Below are positions 1-11,240 of a DNA stretch of 64,000 bases, piece by piece. Below the pieces are notes generated by a model. It was not told where the DNA came from. It saw nothing but the letters and a program-made list of their open reading frames with translations, and did not search any database. The stretch's first letter is position 1. Every line of letters begins with the position of its first letter. The position numbers were made by a program, and so were the translations under genes. Source of the DNA: Guyanagaster necrorhizus (Eukaryota; Basidiomycota; Agaricomycetes; Agaricales; Physalacriaceae); contig NW_025064942.1 in NCBI RefSeq assembly GCF_019112545.1, forward strand, positions 64,713 through 128,712. Reading direction: 5' to 3'.

Positions 1-720
1 ATTCAATAACAAACTTGCATCATTGCAGCCTATGAGAGGAAAAAGTACCTTAGTCTTTGATGTCCTTTCACAAATGCAGAAACAGTTGTCCACAAATCCT
101 GTGGATAGAGTTGCAGGGCTGGCATTCCTTTCCTACTCAAGTCATATTCAAAGATATAATGAGAATTGGCCTACAGAGGATGCCTAAGAAGACCTCATAG
201 ATGTAATGGATCCTTTTTATCATGTAGAATGGCTCTTCTTGTATTCTGAATATGGAAATAGAAACAAGTGTTGATGACTATTATGGAAGCAGATGATGAT
301 AAAAAGGCTTTCATCTTCCAGTGAACATAGGTTGATGGAGAGGATTATAATCATTGACTCCTATGCAGGACTCTATATCAACTCAGCTGATATGCAAGGA
401 TTCACCAACAGAGCATATCAGCACCACAACATGACTATTTGATTGTCAAAGATGACACTGAGATAACTCATGTTTACACATTCAAAATTGTTGCTCACAC
501 TTGCCCAATACCTGATGAGTCCTATAAGTAGTGAGAGAGATGATGATGTCTCAGAACATGACTGAAACAATTTCATGAAGGATTGGATTGTTAGGCATAA
601 AAGACAGGATAGAAAGTTTGAGAAATTTTCAGTCTTCAGTATGGCAGACAGTAGACAACAAATAAGGCATCAGGAACTTCAAGTTGGAAAATAATATGTT
701 AAAACAGATCTCTGTTGATT
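1..720 (+). pseudogene. Decayed fragment of a multicopy agaricomycete protein family
   Basis: Reading from base 2 gives a coding-like frame with a conserved-looking block, NPVDRVAGLAFLSYSS, and further on YHVEWLFLYSEYGNRNK, interrupted by TAA (codon 186-188) and TGA stops and continuing in shifted frames to about 720. From memory the block resembles a region found in large multicopy agaricomycete proteins, some HET-domain related; that link is recollection, not a search result. The last 350 bp (about 370-720) align by eye with 58,740-59,115 on the minus strand, which has kept its CpGs: KFEKFSVFSMAD here, RFEKISVFSMAD there. The fragment starts at the window edge, so its 5' end is not seen. 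No working product is expected. Confidence 0.5.
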
Positions 721-1220
721 TAATCAGTTTTAAAGCTTGCTTGATGCAGGTTTAATTATGGAAAGTCAGAATGTAGAGTAGATACTATTCAGACTCACCA
801 ATTGACACATACTAGTCTCAAGTTTTATATCTCTTTCTCTTTTTCTGCTTACTTTTCTCTAACTGTATCATCATGTATATATATAAGAGCTTGTTAGCCT
901 CATTCCTTTTCTGTTGACCAGTTTTTATTGGTTGGTTACCAAGACTATCTTAGTTATTATAAACTTTTATTTGTCTATTTTTGACCCTCTCAGAGTGAGC
1001 CTCCTAGGCTGCTCCTTCATAGAATACAAGACTGGTATGCTCTATTTCAAGTGATGTGGTGCTTTAGAACCCCCTAATACTCTTCTATTACTTCATATGT
1101 TAGTTTTCAATTAGCTAATATCTAGACATAGATTAATACTTTTATATAAGAATATTTTCTGCTTTTGGATGCAATCTTGGGTGAGATGTATATATAATCT
1201 ATTGTGAGCATAGAGTTTAA

Positions 1221-1308
1221 TTAAGAATAATAATAGGATTATACTGTAGTCTGTTGGTATCCAGATCAAAGCTAATAGCTATATAATCTAATCAGACTAT
1301 TGATGTGC
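1221..1308 (+). repeat. Left copy of an 88-bp direct repeat
   Basis: The sequence starting TTAAGAATAATAATAGG and running through AGATCAAAGCTAATAGC to AATCTAATCAGACTATT recurs in the same orientation at about 3,283-3,368 with scattered substitutions. The two copies bracket about 1.97 kb of CpG-poor DNA that also contains a solo LTR. They may be the ends of an older element or an old tandem duplication; neither is established. Confidence 0.7.
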
Positions 1309-2143
1309 TTAGCAGTGGTGAAGTGACTGAGAGAGGTGAATAAGGAATGAACTCTCAAACACCAACACCTAACCACTCAATACACAATCACTAAATACAG
1401 TTAAGGTTGGTTGTTTGAGTACAATAGAAGCACTCTTACAGTCTTGAATAAAATCAAAGAAACAGTCAATAAAGACAGTTATTCAACTCTATCTTGCTTT
1501 CAAAGATGCAATACTCATGAGAGTAGTTTATAGCAATGTTTAAGTATAATTGGGACTTAGAATCAATGCAAAATTGTGCTCCAAATCAACTTAGAATATT
1601 CCAAAACCCAAATACTAAGTCTATCAAGCACTTAGGCTTGACTAGCTGCACTCTTGGCTGGCTAGCAGTCCTCAAAACCAAAGAACTTGCATTCTGATGC
1701 CAAAACCCTTATAGTTTCAAACCCAAATTAATCTGAAACCCAAGATACAGTTATTATTCCAATCCAATCCTCTCTCTAAGTGACAAAGCAACTTAAATAA
1801 ATCACTAAGTCAAAGCAGAACTCAAAATCCATTGTCCCAGGGACTTGCTACAGTGGGATAGAAGGCCTGAATGCAGGGTGGGTCGCTTGCTTGCTATTTC
1901 CCCCCCATTCCCTTCTTTTATACATAAACAACAGGTACAGAATCTATAAATAAAGTATTCAAAATAATATTTCTCCTGTTTAAAGCAGAATCACGCCATT
2001 ATTCCGGAATGGCAGCACTCCTGGACTCCTCTAGGCTTCCTCAGACCCACCTGACCACTGCACAGCTTTATTTTAAGCCTACAGTGCCTGTGGGTATCTA
2101 ACTCCTCTCTGTCTACCCAAAGTTTTAATCCTCTGAGTTATTC
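1309..2143. other. CpG-poor non-coding DNA, probably old repeat
   Basis: No recognisable gene. The stretch is rich in short CTTAG/ACTTAG words and has a C-homopolymer near 1,900. The same words recur in 2,600-3,130, so both sides of the solo LTR may belong to one older repeat that the LTR element split. No open frame of note. Confidence 0.4.
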
Positions 2144-2595
2144 TATTATGATTTTTCCCATTTCTCCCTACATTAACCCTTCTTTATGCTTAGTCAGAGT
2201 GCCTAGGCTAGCACTTAGGACCATGAAAAGGGCTTAGTCAGCACAACAAACTAATCCATCCTTGTCCTTCAATGTAGCAATCAGCTCTTGATGATGCACA
2301 ACCAATCTTTTGTGTACAGTGACAACATCCAAGTGAGCTTTCTTATACTGTACACTATCTGGCTAAATATAAGACTACCTATTGTACATTTCCAAGTTCT
2401 TGTGCCCAACTTTCACTGGTAATCCTCAGCTTCAAGCTAAAGTTTATTCATCCTCATTCTACTCTCAAGCTACTCTATAAAGCCTTGAAGCACTTGGAAA
2501 ACTAGACACAACAAGTGAACTCTGATGCAAAGGTTCAAACTTGAAACCATGTCAGTTTATCACATGTTTAGATCACATGTGGCTTGAGCCTAACA
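2144..2595 (+). repeat. Solo LTR of the Gypsy family
   Basis: A 452-bp relative of the LTRs at 5,082 and 12,777. It begins TATTATGATTTTTCCC (the usual TG has become TA) and ends GAGCCTAACA. Internal landmarks are shared: ATGCTTAGTCAGAGTGCC near the start and TTCAAGCTAAAGTTTATTC in the second half. It is flanked by a perfect 5-bp target duplication, TATTC at 2,139-2,143 and 2,596-2,600. That shows a complete insertion reduced to one LTR by LTR-LTR recombination. Confidence 0.92.
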
Positions 2596-3282
2596 TATTC
2601 TTAGTAGCTCATTTGATCAGGCCTAGTCAGATCCAGTCAACCAGTTCTATCCACTCTATTCCTCTCAATTCTAAGTCTCTTAGGTCACCTGATACTTAGA
2701 AAATTTAGACTTAGGCATTTGAGTCAAAACTCACAGTGCTAGCCACAGATCATTCGGTCCCTCTTCTTATTACTCCTGGATGATGCTGTCTTTACTCAAT
2801 ACTCCACAACTGGCTATGTTATTACCCTTAGCTGTCTTGGAATATACTTGTCTTAATGGCATATAGAATTGGCCCTAGTTGAGGTATCATTTCTAAGTCC
2901 AACTTGGACTTAGTATTTCCCAAGGTGTGATGCTAAACTTTCTAAGTTCAAACCTGACTTAGGATTTTTATCCTTAGGCTATGTTATTTTACAAAGTCTC
3001 TTTTAGACTTAGTATTAGTGACTAGCATGACTATCAGCTTGGAGTCTCAGCCATAATCCTCTACTAGCTAATGGTTCTCAGTTACTAGCATATTCTAGTG
3101 TCTTATACAGAATTTACAAATTATAAGGCTGAATGTGTTCTGAGCATATCAATAGGTTGTCTGATGCAGCCACTGATGATCATCCCACAATTGATAGATG
3201 CCCCTGATAAGCTAGATGCTCTGATAAGAGAGAAGATTATAAGAATAGACAAGATAAGATAAACAGAAAAATCATAACAAGT
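2596..3282. other. CpG-poor non-coding DNA
   Basis: Nothing recognisable as a gene. It is rich in CTAAGT/ACTTAG words like the stretch left of the solo LTR, so it is probably the other half of the same disrupted repeat. Confidence 0.4.
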
Positions 3283-3368
3283 TAAGAATAATAATAGGCT
3301 TATTCTATAGTCTGTTTATATTCAGATCAATGCTGACAGCTGCATAATCTAATCTGGCCATTTTCTGA
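3283..3368 (+). repeat. Right copy of the 88-bp direct repeat
   Basis: Matches 1,221-1,308 in the same orientation: TTAAGAATAATAATAGG, then TAGTCTGTTTATATTCAGATC, then CATAATCTAATCTGGCC. Differences are mostly transitions. Confidence 0.7.
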
Positions 3369-5081
3369 ATATATGGTCTCAAAATATACAAAAACTGAGT
3401 GCAATGTGAACAATTAAACTTCTCAACTTTAAGCACAAAAGATCCTATCTTTCATATTAGTTCTTATCTATTTAGGCAATAATCTGATAATGAATATCAA
3501 ATTGTAATCATAATGAATATAAAATACATTTCTGTTGTATAATACTATAATCTTATGTATCTCTTAAGTTATATGATAGATGGTGGTCAAGTTGAGTGTG
3601 TAATTTTTAAATCACATGATTTTTATCATCTAGCTTGATGAGCTGCTTTGTCAATATATTTGAAATTCACTATTGAGCTATAAATATTGGCAAAGTCAGC
3701 ATCTGTATTGGCCCTTTAAGCTAATATTTTTTTCACATTTGTCTATGACTATCCAGGCTTTCATTGAGAATGTACTGTATGTATTGCACATCTCTATTAA
3801 TTAATATTGCAGGATATTATAATTATACTTATAATATTTGTTTTTTATATATGATATTCTTTTAGCTACTACTTTTCTGTCATAGCTTGAAAAACAAGGC
3901 TGATACTATATTAAGTGTCTGTAAAATAGTTTTCATCTGGTTAGTGTCTTAAATAAAGAGTTTGACAAAAAATAAACAACTTCAATCATTAATTGTTCAT
4001 ATATATATTTGTGTCAGCATCTTAGAAAGGCTTTCACAGAGTCAACATAGATGTAAGGGCCTAAGATAAAGCACACTTTTGATAATTCCAATTAAGATAA
4101 AAATAGCAATAATAAAAATTATCTATTGTAGACATTGTCTCTGGGATCATAGTATCTTATATAAAAAGAACAAATATACGTAAATACTGAATATTGATAT
4201 AACTAGTGTATAACCAGAGTATACCAGTCTTCTATTTCATAGCTCAGAGTATCAGTTAGAATCAGAGCAGGCATCAAAAAAAATATAGATGTATACACTC
4301 CACTGTAGCTCAACAAACTTTTTGACAAATTTTCTAAGCTCTTCTGCAGGTGTGGTATTGTGAAAGTCTGGGAATAATAGCAGGCTAGAAGGCAGATGCT
4401 TAAGAGTATTATACTTCTTGCAATTCAGAGAACAGTTGTTTAGCATTCATTCAGATTGCAGCAAAGAAATGATAGAGATAGAAATGTATATAGTATAGTT
4501 TTAGTATACTTGACCTAACTGTCTATGACCCTATCTCAGGACTCTTCTGCATTGAATAGAGGGCTACCCATCTGTTGTGGATGAAACACTGAATAAAGTC
4601 TAGTTCTGTATTCTGAAACCCTACAGAGCTTGAGAGTGAATACCTTTCAAGATGAATATTTTTATGCTTATTATGATATCCAAAGAAGAGGGTTAGACTG
4701 GCATTGCTGACTTAGTGAAGACCCTCACCAATTAAACTATTGAGAATACTAGTCATATTATATGCCAGTTAACATTGATTTCTATTTACCTTGTTAGAAT
4801 ATTATTGATATGCAAGCTGGAAGGAACTTGCTGATATATATCTTGCCCCACTTCCATGTCTCTCACTTGCTTATTCCATTCTTCTTTCTCTATACTGCTT
4901 ATAGCATAAAAGAATTTCTTCAACTTGAATTGAAAGATAGTAGTATAGTGATAGTGATTGACTCTACATTTCTCATGCTTCAGTCTAACCATCTCATTGA
5001 TTTTTATTTTATCTTCAAAAATAAAAAGATTCTGTGCAGAGACAACAAAGAGAATTTGAATGAAATACTATAATATCATAA
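3369..5081. other. CpG-poor AT-rich stretch without a gene
   Basis: About 1.7 kb immediately left of the decayed Gypsy element. Open frames are short (under 90 codons), show no motif and look like chance. CpG is almost absent. Nothing else is visible. Confidence 0.5.
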
Positions 5082-5545
5082 TGTTACAATTTTCTATTTT
5101 CTTCCCTTGACTTGACCTCTATTTATGCTTAGTCAGGGTGCCAGAATAAGCACTTAAGGCCATGGGATAAGGCTTAGTCATCACAACTAGCCAAGTCTGT
5201 CATTGTCTTTTGATGCAATAGCATTGCTCAGTGACACACAATCAGCCTTTCATGTATGGTAATGATGCTCCAGGACAATGAGCACAGAAACAGAGAGATA
5301 TACAATAAGTAAGTAGTATTATTAGCAGATCTTGTTTAGTATTTAAGAAGCTTGCTCTTGCTGGTAATCCTCAGCTTCAAGCTAAAGTTTATTCCTTCTC
5401 ATTCTACTCTCAAGCTAGTCACACAAAGCTTTGAAGCACAGGGAGTCAATACTAGTATATACAGTGAACTCTAATGGAAGGCTTGAACATGAAGCCATGT
5501 TAGTTTATTACATGCTAATTGATCACATGTGGCTTGAGCCTAACA
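5082..5545 (+). repeat. 5' LTR of the decayed Gypsy element
   Basis: 464 bp, TG...CA ended. A TATA-like GTATTTAAG lies near 5,339. It differs from the 3' LTR at nine positions, all transitions (5,137, 5,232, 5,233, 5,251, 5,509, 5,511, 5,512, 5,530, 5,531), so the two are about 98% identical. The bases after the LTR (ATTAGCTCAAAGCTTC) do not start with TGG, so there is no obvious standard tRNA-primer site. Confidence 0.95.
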
Positions 5546-5585
5546 ATTAGCTCAAAGCTTCACCTTCCCTTTTTCAAGCCCAATT

Positions 5586-8500
5586 GTGCTGAGAAACCAA
5601 ATGCCACCAGCAACCACTGCTGACCTTAATTATGGCTTCTTTGAATTGATAGCTTCCATGATCAGAATGCTACTAGGGCTTCTAGCTATCATTACTCTTT
5701 ACTGCAGACAACAATCAGTTACTGCTTGGATAGTCAGGCACTATCAGGCATTTCAGCAGATTCGTACTATTCTCCAAAATGTAACCTCAGACTTACCTTT
5801 CCATGACATCCCCACCTCCATCAGAACATCCTTCCAGCTGCAAGAGCAACCCATACCAGAAACTGGGCATAGCAACCAGCCTTCAGGAAGAAGAAGGACC
5901 TTGATACCCCCCTCAATGACCCAGCAGAGACTGTAATCCTGCTCTCACAGGATTCTGGAACCCTTGGACAATGAATGTCACTCAGGAGCTTGAGGAGATC
6001 TCTGGTGACATCCCTTTGAACCCTCCCACCTCCAGCCATGCCATCTTCCCAATCACCTCAGGGATTGGAAACCATGCTCAAGACTCTCTTGATGCCACTC
6101 AGATGGCTTCAAGACTCCAGACAACCCCCAACTCCCCTCACCCTTCCCTCTATGCTACCCCTGAGTCAAGCCCATCCATCAGCAGGCTGGGGCTTGACAA
6201 CCTCCACAGAAGGAGCATCCACCAGGATTTCATGAATATAGAGCTCACCATCACTGTGGCAGAGGACTCCCAGAACAATCTCCATGTCAGAAGCCAGCCA
6301 GAGGCAGGGACAGCTAGTGCAAGGAGGAGAATTGCCTGGGACTGAATCATACAATGAGTTTTCCTGGACTGGGATCTTAGAGTTCTCTTTGACTACAACC
6401 ATGCAGTACAGCAGCAGCAGCAGATTTGAGCCAAAGAAGCAGAGGTTGAGTGAGCTCAGGAGGAGCTTGCTGAATATGCACAGGCAGAGGCACAGCAAGA
6501 GTATGAAGAAGCCAGGTACAACTGGCAAAGGCAACAACAAGAACAATGAGAAGAGGCTGCCAGACTGGGATCAGCCTCCCCCAGTTACTATGGCCTCCAA
6601 ACTGACACTTCAGGTTCCCCTTTTAAGGAGTCCAACTCAGAAACTGACTTCTGGGCAGGATCAGTTGAAAGCATCATCAACAGAGAAGAGGCCATCTGAC
6701 AAGACCAGGCCAGAAGAAACAGTCACCTCCCCTGCCTCCAGTACCCTACCAGAATAGATACTATCTCCTCTGATGCCAACTCTGTCCTCAGAGCCTATAG
6801 GCTCCAGGTATCTGACAACATCCATGTCTCCGACTGAGCTCTCCACTGGTTCTTGGGAAGTAGAGTTGCCCACCAGTTTCTCGATCCTGAGTTTTGACAA
6901 AACTTCAGCCTCTATAGCCAGAAACTGGAGAATGAAAGAGCATGTGGCAGGATGCGATACAGTCAGCTCCTGAACATCCCCATCCAGCAGATAGCCCCTG
7001 GATCTGACCCAAGTACCACCAGGCCCAGCACTAGGATCGACAATCAGCTCACTGGTGACACTCAGGCCAGCCATCCCATCCATCTATGACCCACCTGTCA
7101 GTTCCCTCCTCGAGGAAGGAGACAGTGGGGAAGAAGGCGACAAGGAGGACAGTGAAGGCCTCTTCAGACTTGAACAATTTATGGAATATGCCAATGAAGA
7201 TACTGATGAAGAAGCACTAAGAGGGCAAATGGAACAAGAAGGAGAGAAGGAATACCAGGAACTATATGAGCAGGGGATATGCTTTTTATGGAGGGATGCC
7301 CACTGGAGGGCTATGCCCTTAGGACAGAAGTATAAATATGCAGATAATACTGAAAAACAGGATATTTTACAGTATGCCATGACAAGGTATGCTTGGAAAG
7401 AATACAGCTGATGGCATCCAGAGGATCCCCTCAAGCTGATACCCTCATATCAAACCAAAAACCAGCTGAAACCAATGCCAAGCTCCCCACCCACCCCACC
7501 AAAATGAGCCATCTATATGGCACCATCTATTTGCAGTTGGGCTGAAGCCTCAGACCCATCAATCCAAGAAACAGCCACCTAATTCACCAGGATCTGAAAC
7601 CAGCTGACTCCCTCAATACCATGGCATAAAGGGTTTTGAAATGCCTGGACTGGTAAAAGAAGCTGACTTCTTGGTGGACAGCCACCCCCTGACCAAGCAG
7701 GAACCAGTGGAGCAGAGAAAGAACCAATATAGGATGACCCCAAGGCCATCTGTCTTGGATTCACCATATGGGATGGGGTGATCATCCAAAAAGATGCTGC
7801 CCCAAAAGAAAGTCCAGTTGCTGATGATCACTCTCTCCATTCATTCCCCAGGCCACCACAGAAATGGGAACAACCTCCATTCTCAGAATGGCCCAATCCA
7901 ATGGGCACCCTTCCAGAAAATGCTGCCATTTTACAATACCAACCTGACTTACTGTGAAAGCCCCACCCCTTTAAGGGGGCCTCAGATGACATTGACCAAT
8001 TCCTGGTTGATTGCAAACAATACTTCAAAGTTTATGTTGGATATCTCAGTACCAATATGAACAAGATAGCATTTGCCACCTCCTATCTTGAAGAGAAGGT
8101 GAAGATCTGGTGGATTCTAATCTCCCCAAACTTCTGATCATCGACTCAGGAGCATTACTGATATCCCTCATAGCCAGTATTCAAATGAATGCTGAATGAC
8201 AAATTTATTGACCCTGCAGTACAAGAAGTTCACAAACAAAAGATCAAGGAATACAAGATGGGAGATAAGGCAGCTATGGACTATTTTGATGAGCTGGAAT
8301 GCCTTGCAAAGCTCACCAGAATTCAGAATGATATAGAAAACAATGGGCAAATAGTTGAGGCTCTTAAAAGAGGTGTCCCCTCTTTGTACATTATGATAAT
8401 CTCTGCAATTGGCATTAAAGCATTAATGCCAGTCAGATATGATGAATGGAAGGAATGAATCATCAAGATGTACAAAGAATAACAAAGCCAGAAAGCAGAA

Positions 8501-8851
8501 TCATCAATGCTACAAGACTATACTAAAAAGTCAACCCCACCAACCCTGAACAAGTCAGGGCAAACTGCCAGAAAATCATTGGGACCCCTGATGGCCTCTA
8601 CCTATGGAAGTCAAAAAACCAGAACAGAAACAACATATACAGGGACCAGAAAGCCAATGGATATAGACTGGATGAAGAAGGAGGGCAAATACTTCAATTG
8701 TGGCCAGAAGGGCCACATGGCAAAAGACTGCCCAAAGAAAAAATGGACATGTGAAGACATCAGGGCACAGATCACTGAATTACAAAAAGAGGATGAAGAA
8801 CTTGGCAAAGAAACAAAGGTGGAAGAGGTAAAAGAAGGGGCCAACCAGTGA
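5586..8851 (+). pseudogene. gag: Degenerate gag of the Gypsy element
   Basis: Gag packages the element's RNA. Recognisable parts lie in broken frames: a Q/E-rich stretch around 6,400-6,560 (YNWQRQQQEQ), a capsid-like block near 7,985-8,115 (DIDQFLVDCKQYFKVYVGYL, then SYLEEKVKIWW), FIDPAVQEVHKQKIKEYKMG near 8,200, and a CCHC zinc knuckle CGQKGHMAKDC at about 8,700-8,730. A lysine/glutamate-rich tail follows and the frame ends at 8,851. Many stops and shifts interrupt 5,586-8,190, so no full protein can be made. The usual length of an intact Gag in this family is unknown to me. Confidence 0.85.
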
Positions 8852-9279
8852 GCAATTCCACTGAGCTGGCCAAAGACTTTTATGGTGTGCAAATACCAGC
8901 TGCTAGTCAGACTGATAAAATCTCTGTATTTACTCCTATGCCTACTTTACCAGTGTATTCAAATATACCCCAGACTTTTAACCCACACACTGAAGAATCC
9001 CCTGAAAAAACTCAACTGCCTCTGGGCTGAACAAGGGCAGAGGGCCCTAATACCTGGCTAAAGCCATTTGATGCTGAATGGACTTGGCAAGCCATTAAGG
9101 ATGCCAAGGATAAAGCAGCAGCCAAGGCCATGCTCAAGAATTGGGTCCACTGAACCCAAGCTGAGGAAGTAATCAATGAAATGGTGGAAGGAATGAAGAA
9201 GGCCAAATGATGCCAAGCCTTAGAGTGGCTCAATGAACTTCATGGACTATGAAAGTTCATCTATTGATCTAAAACAACT

Positions 9280-9665
9280 GGATGAGACCTACTTGCTAAA
9301 GCCCAAATCAAGACTCTTACATATCGATCCACCCACACAGTAACTGCACTCATTGACAGTGGATGCACAGGGAGTTTTATAAATCGAGCTTTGGTCAACA
9401 AGCATAAACTCCCAACCCAGGCCACCACAGCTCTGATCCCAGTTTACAATGCTGATGGGACCAAAAACCAAGCCAGTTCAATCACCAAATTTACAGAGCT
9501 TAGGCTCATGATCAGTGATCACTCTGAATGAATCAATTTGGTGGTCATGAATCTTGGGACTGAGGAAGTTTTCCTTGGTTATGATTGGTTAATACATCAC
9601 AACTCACTGATCAATCAAAAAACTGGGTGAATCACATTTGTGAGGTGCCAGTGTCAGAAGATCCC
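9280..9665 (+). pseudogene. pol: Degenerate retropepsin domain of pol
   Basis: The frame from about 9,300 reads TVTALIDSGCTGSFINRAL, with the aspartic protease DSG active site (9,356-9,364 region), and then VFLGYDWLIHHN near 9,570. That is the usual order of a Gypsy retropepsin, which cleaves the Gag-Pol polyprotein. TGA stops (as in HSE*INLV near 9,530) and shifts break it. It sits directly upstream of reverse transcriptase, as expected for Ty3/Gypsy. Confidence 0.85.
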
Positions 9666-9837
9666 ATTCAAATTACCCAACGAAGACCTGGAAGATCGAT
9701 GGGATGAGAAAATGGAGGATGGAGAAACCATCCTTGCTGTTGACCTACAATGAGAACTACATATTCACACCATCCACCATGCCAACAACCTCGCCACCAA
9801 AGCCAATGAATGGAGGGAGGAAAAAACCTTTGAAGAA

Positions 9838-11240
9838 ATGGTGTCTGCATGGGCATGCAACTTCAAGGATCTGTTCGAAAAAGAAAGCTTTGACAAACTA
9901 CCAGAGCTGAAACCATGGGATCATGCGATTGAATTAATCCCAAATGCAAATGCCAATCTGGACTGCAAGACATATTCACTTGGCAATAATGAGCAGCAGG
10001 AGCTCAACAAGTTCTTAGATGAGAACTTGTCCAGCAGACACATCAGACTCTTGAAATCTCTCATGGCATCACCATTCTTCTTCATCAAAAAGAAAGATGG
10101 CAAGCTCTGACCAGTCCAAGACTATTGAAAGCTTAACAAAATGATGATCAAAACCGATACCCTCTCCTATTGATCTCAGAGTTAATGGACAAACTCTGGG
10201 GTGCTAAATATTACACCAAGCTCAATGTCCAATGGGGATATAACAATGTCTGCATTAAGGAGGGGGACAAATGGAAAGTGGCATTCAGGACAAACCGAGG
10301 ACTGTTCGAGCTGATGGTCATGTTCTTCAGACTCACTAACTCCCCAGCGACTTTCCAATGGATGATGAATGACATATTCAAAGATCTTATCACCACCAGG
10401 AAGGTTACCATCTATCTTGATGACATCTTAATCATGTCCAAAACAAAAGAGGAACATCGGAGACTAGTATGGCAGGTATTAGCCCTCATGAGGAAGCACA
10501 AATTATTCCTCAAGGTGGAGAAGTGTGAATTTGAGGTGCTCAAGACAGAGTACCTTGGGGTCATTATCTCAGAAGGAAGTATTTGGATGGACCCCATCAA
10601 AATTGCTGGAGTAATGGAGTGGCCAGAGCCAACCAGGAAAAAAGAGCTGCAGTCATTTCTTGGATTCACAAACTTTTACTGGTGCTTCATTTGGGACTAC
10701 AGCAAAACTGTCCACCCAATGACGCAGCTAACCAGTAATGCCCCATGGACCTGGGGATTATCCTAACAGAGTGCATTTGATGACCTCAAACAATGGCTTG
10801 CTGAGGATGTGATCCTCACCATACCAACACAGGAAGGAAAATTCCAAGTTGAGGCTGACTTGAGTGGAGGAGCAGTTGGGGCTGTCCTATCTCAGGAACA
10901 AGACAAGAAATGGCACCCTGTTGCATTTCTATCCAAGGCACTCATGATCACTGAGCAAAATTATGAGATCTATAACAAGGAACTCCTTGCCATTATGCCT
11001 GCCTTGGAAGAATGGTGGCATTATCTCATCAGGGCTATAGAAGTTTTTGAGATCTGGACCAATCATTAAAACTTATGATATTTTCAACAACTGCAGAAGC
11101 TAAACTGCCAGCAAGCCAGATGGGTCACTGAACTTAGTCAATATCAGTACAGACTCCATCACAAAGCCAGTATGGCAAACAAAAAAGCTGATCTCCTGAG
11201 CCAATGGACAGACAATGATCAGGGGGGGACCGATAATGAG
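9838..11240 (+). pseudogene. pol: Degenerate reverse transcriptase and RNase H
   Basis: The reverse transcriptase palm motifs are visible: FFFIKKKDGKL*PVQDY*KLN, then LFELMVMFFRLTNSPATFQ and the catalytic YLDDILIMSKT (10,413-10,445). A connection follows (LGFTNFYWCFI), then RNase H from about 10,840 (QVEADLSGGAVGAVLSQE, KELLAIMPALEEW). At 10,108-10,110 and 10,126-10,128, TGA stands where the family consensus has arginine, which fits CGA-to-TGA decay. Later frames are broken by further stops (QQ*CI region near 10,766, NH* at 11,067). Confidence 0.93.

Noticed and set aside
4252..5073. Small frames left of the decayed element (64-87 codons)
   Set aside because: Both strands open by chance in AT-rich DNA; no motif and no CpG-rich relative.
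9838..11240. Stop codons in pol as programmed recoding sites
   Set aside because: They are scattered, and those that can be compared are explained by CGA-to-TGA decay, so recoding is unnecessary.
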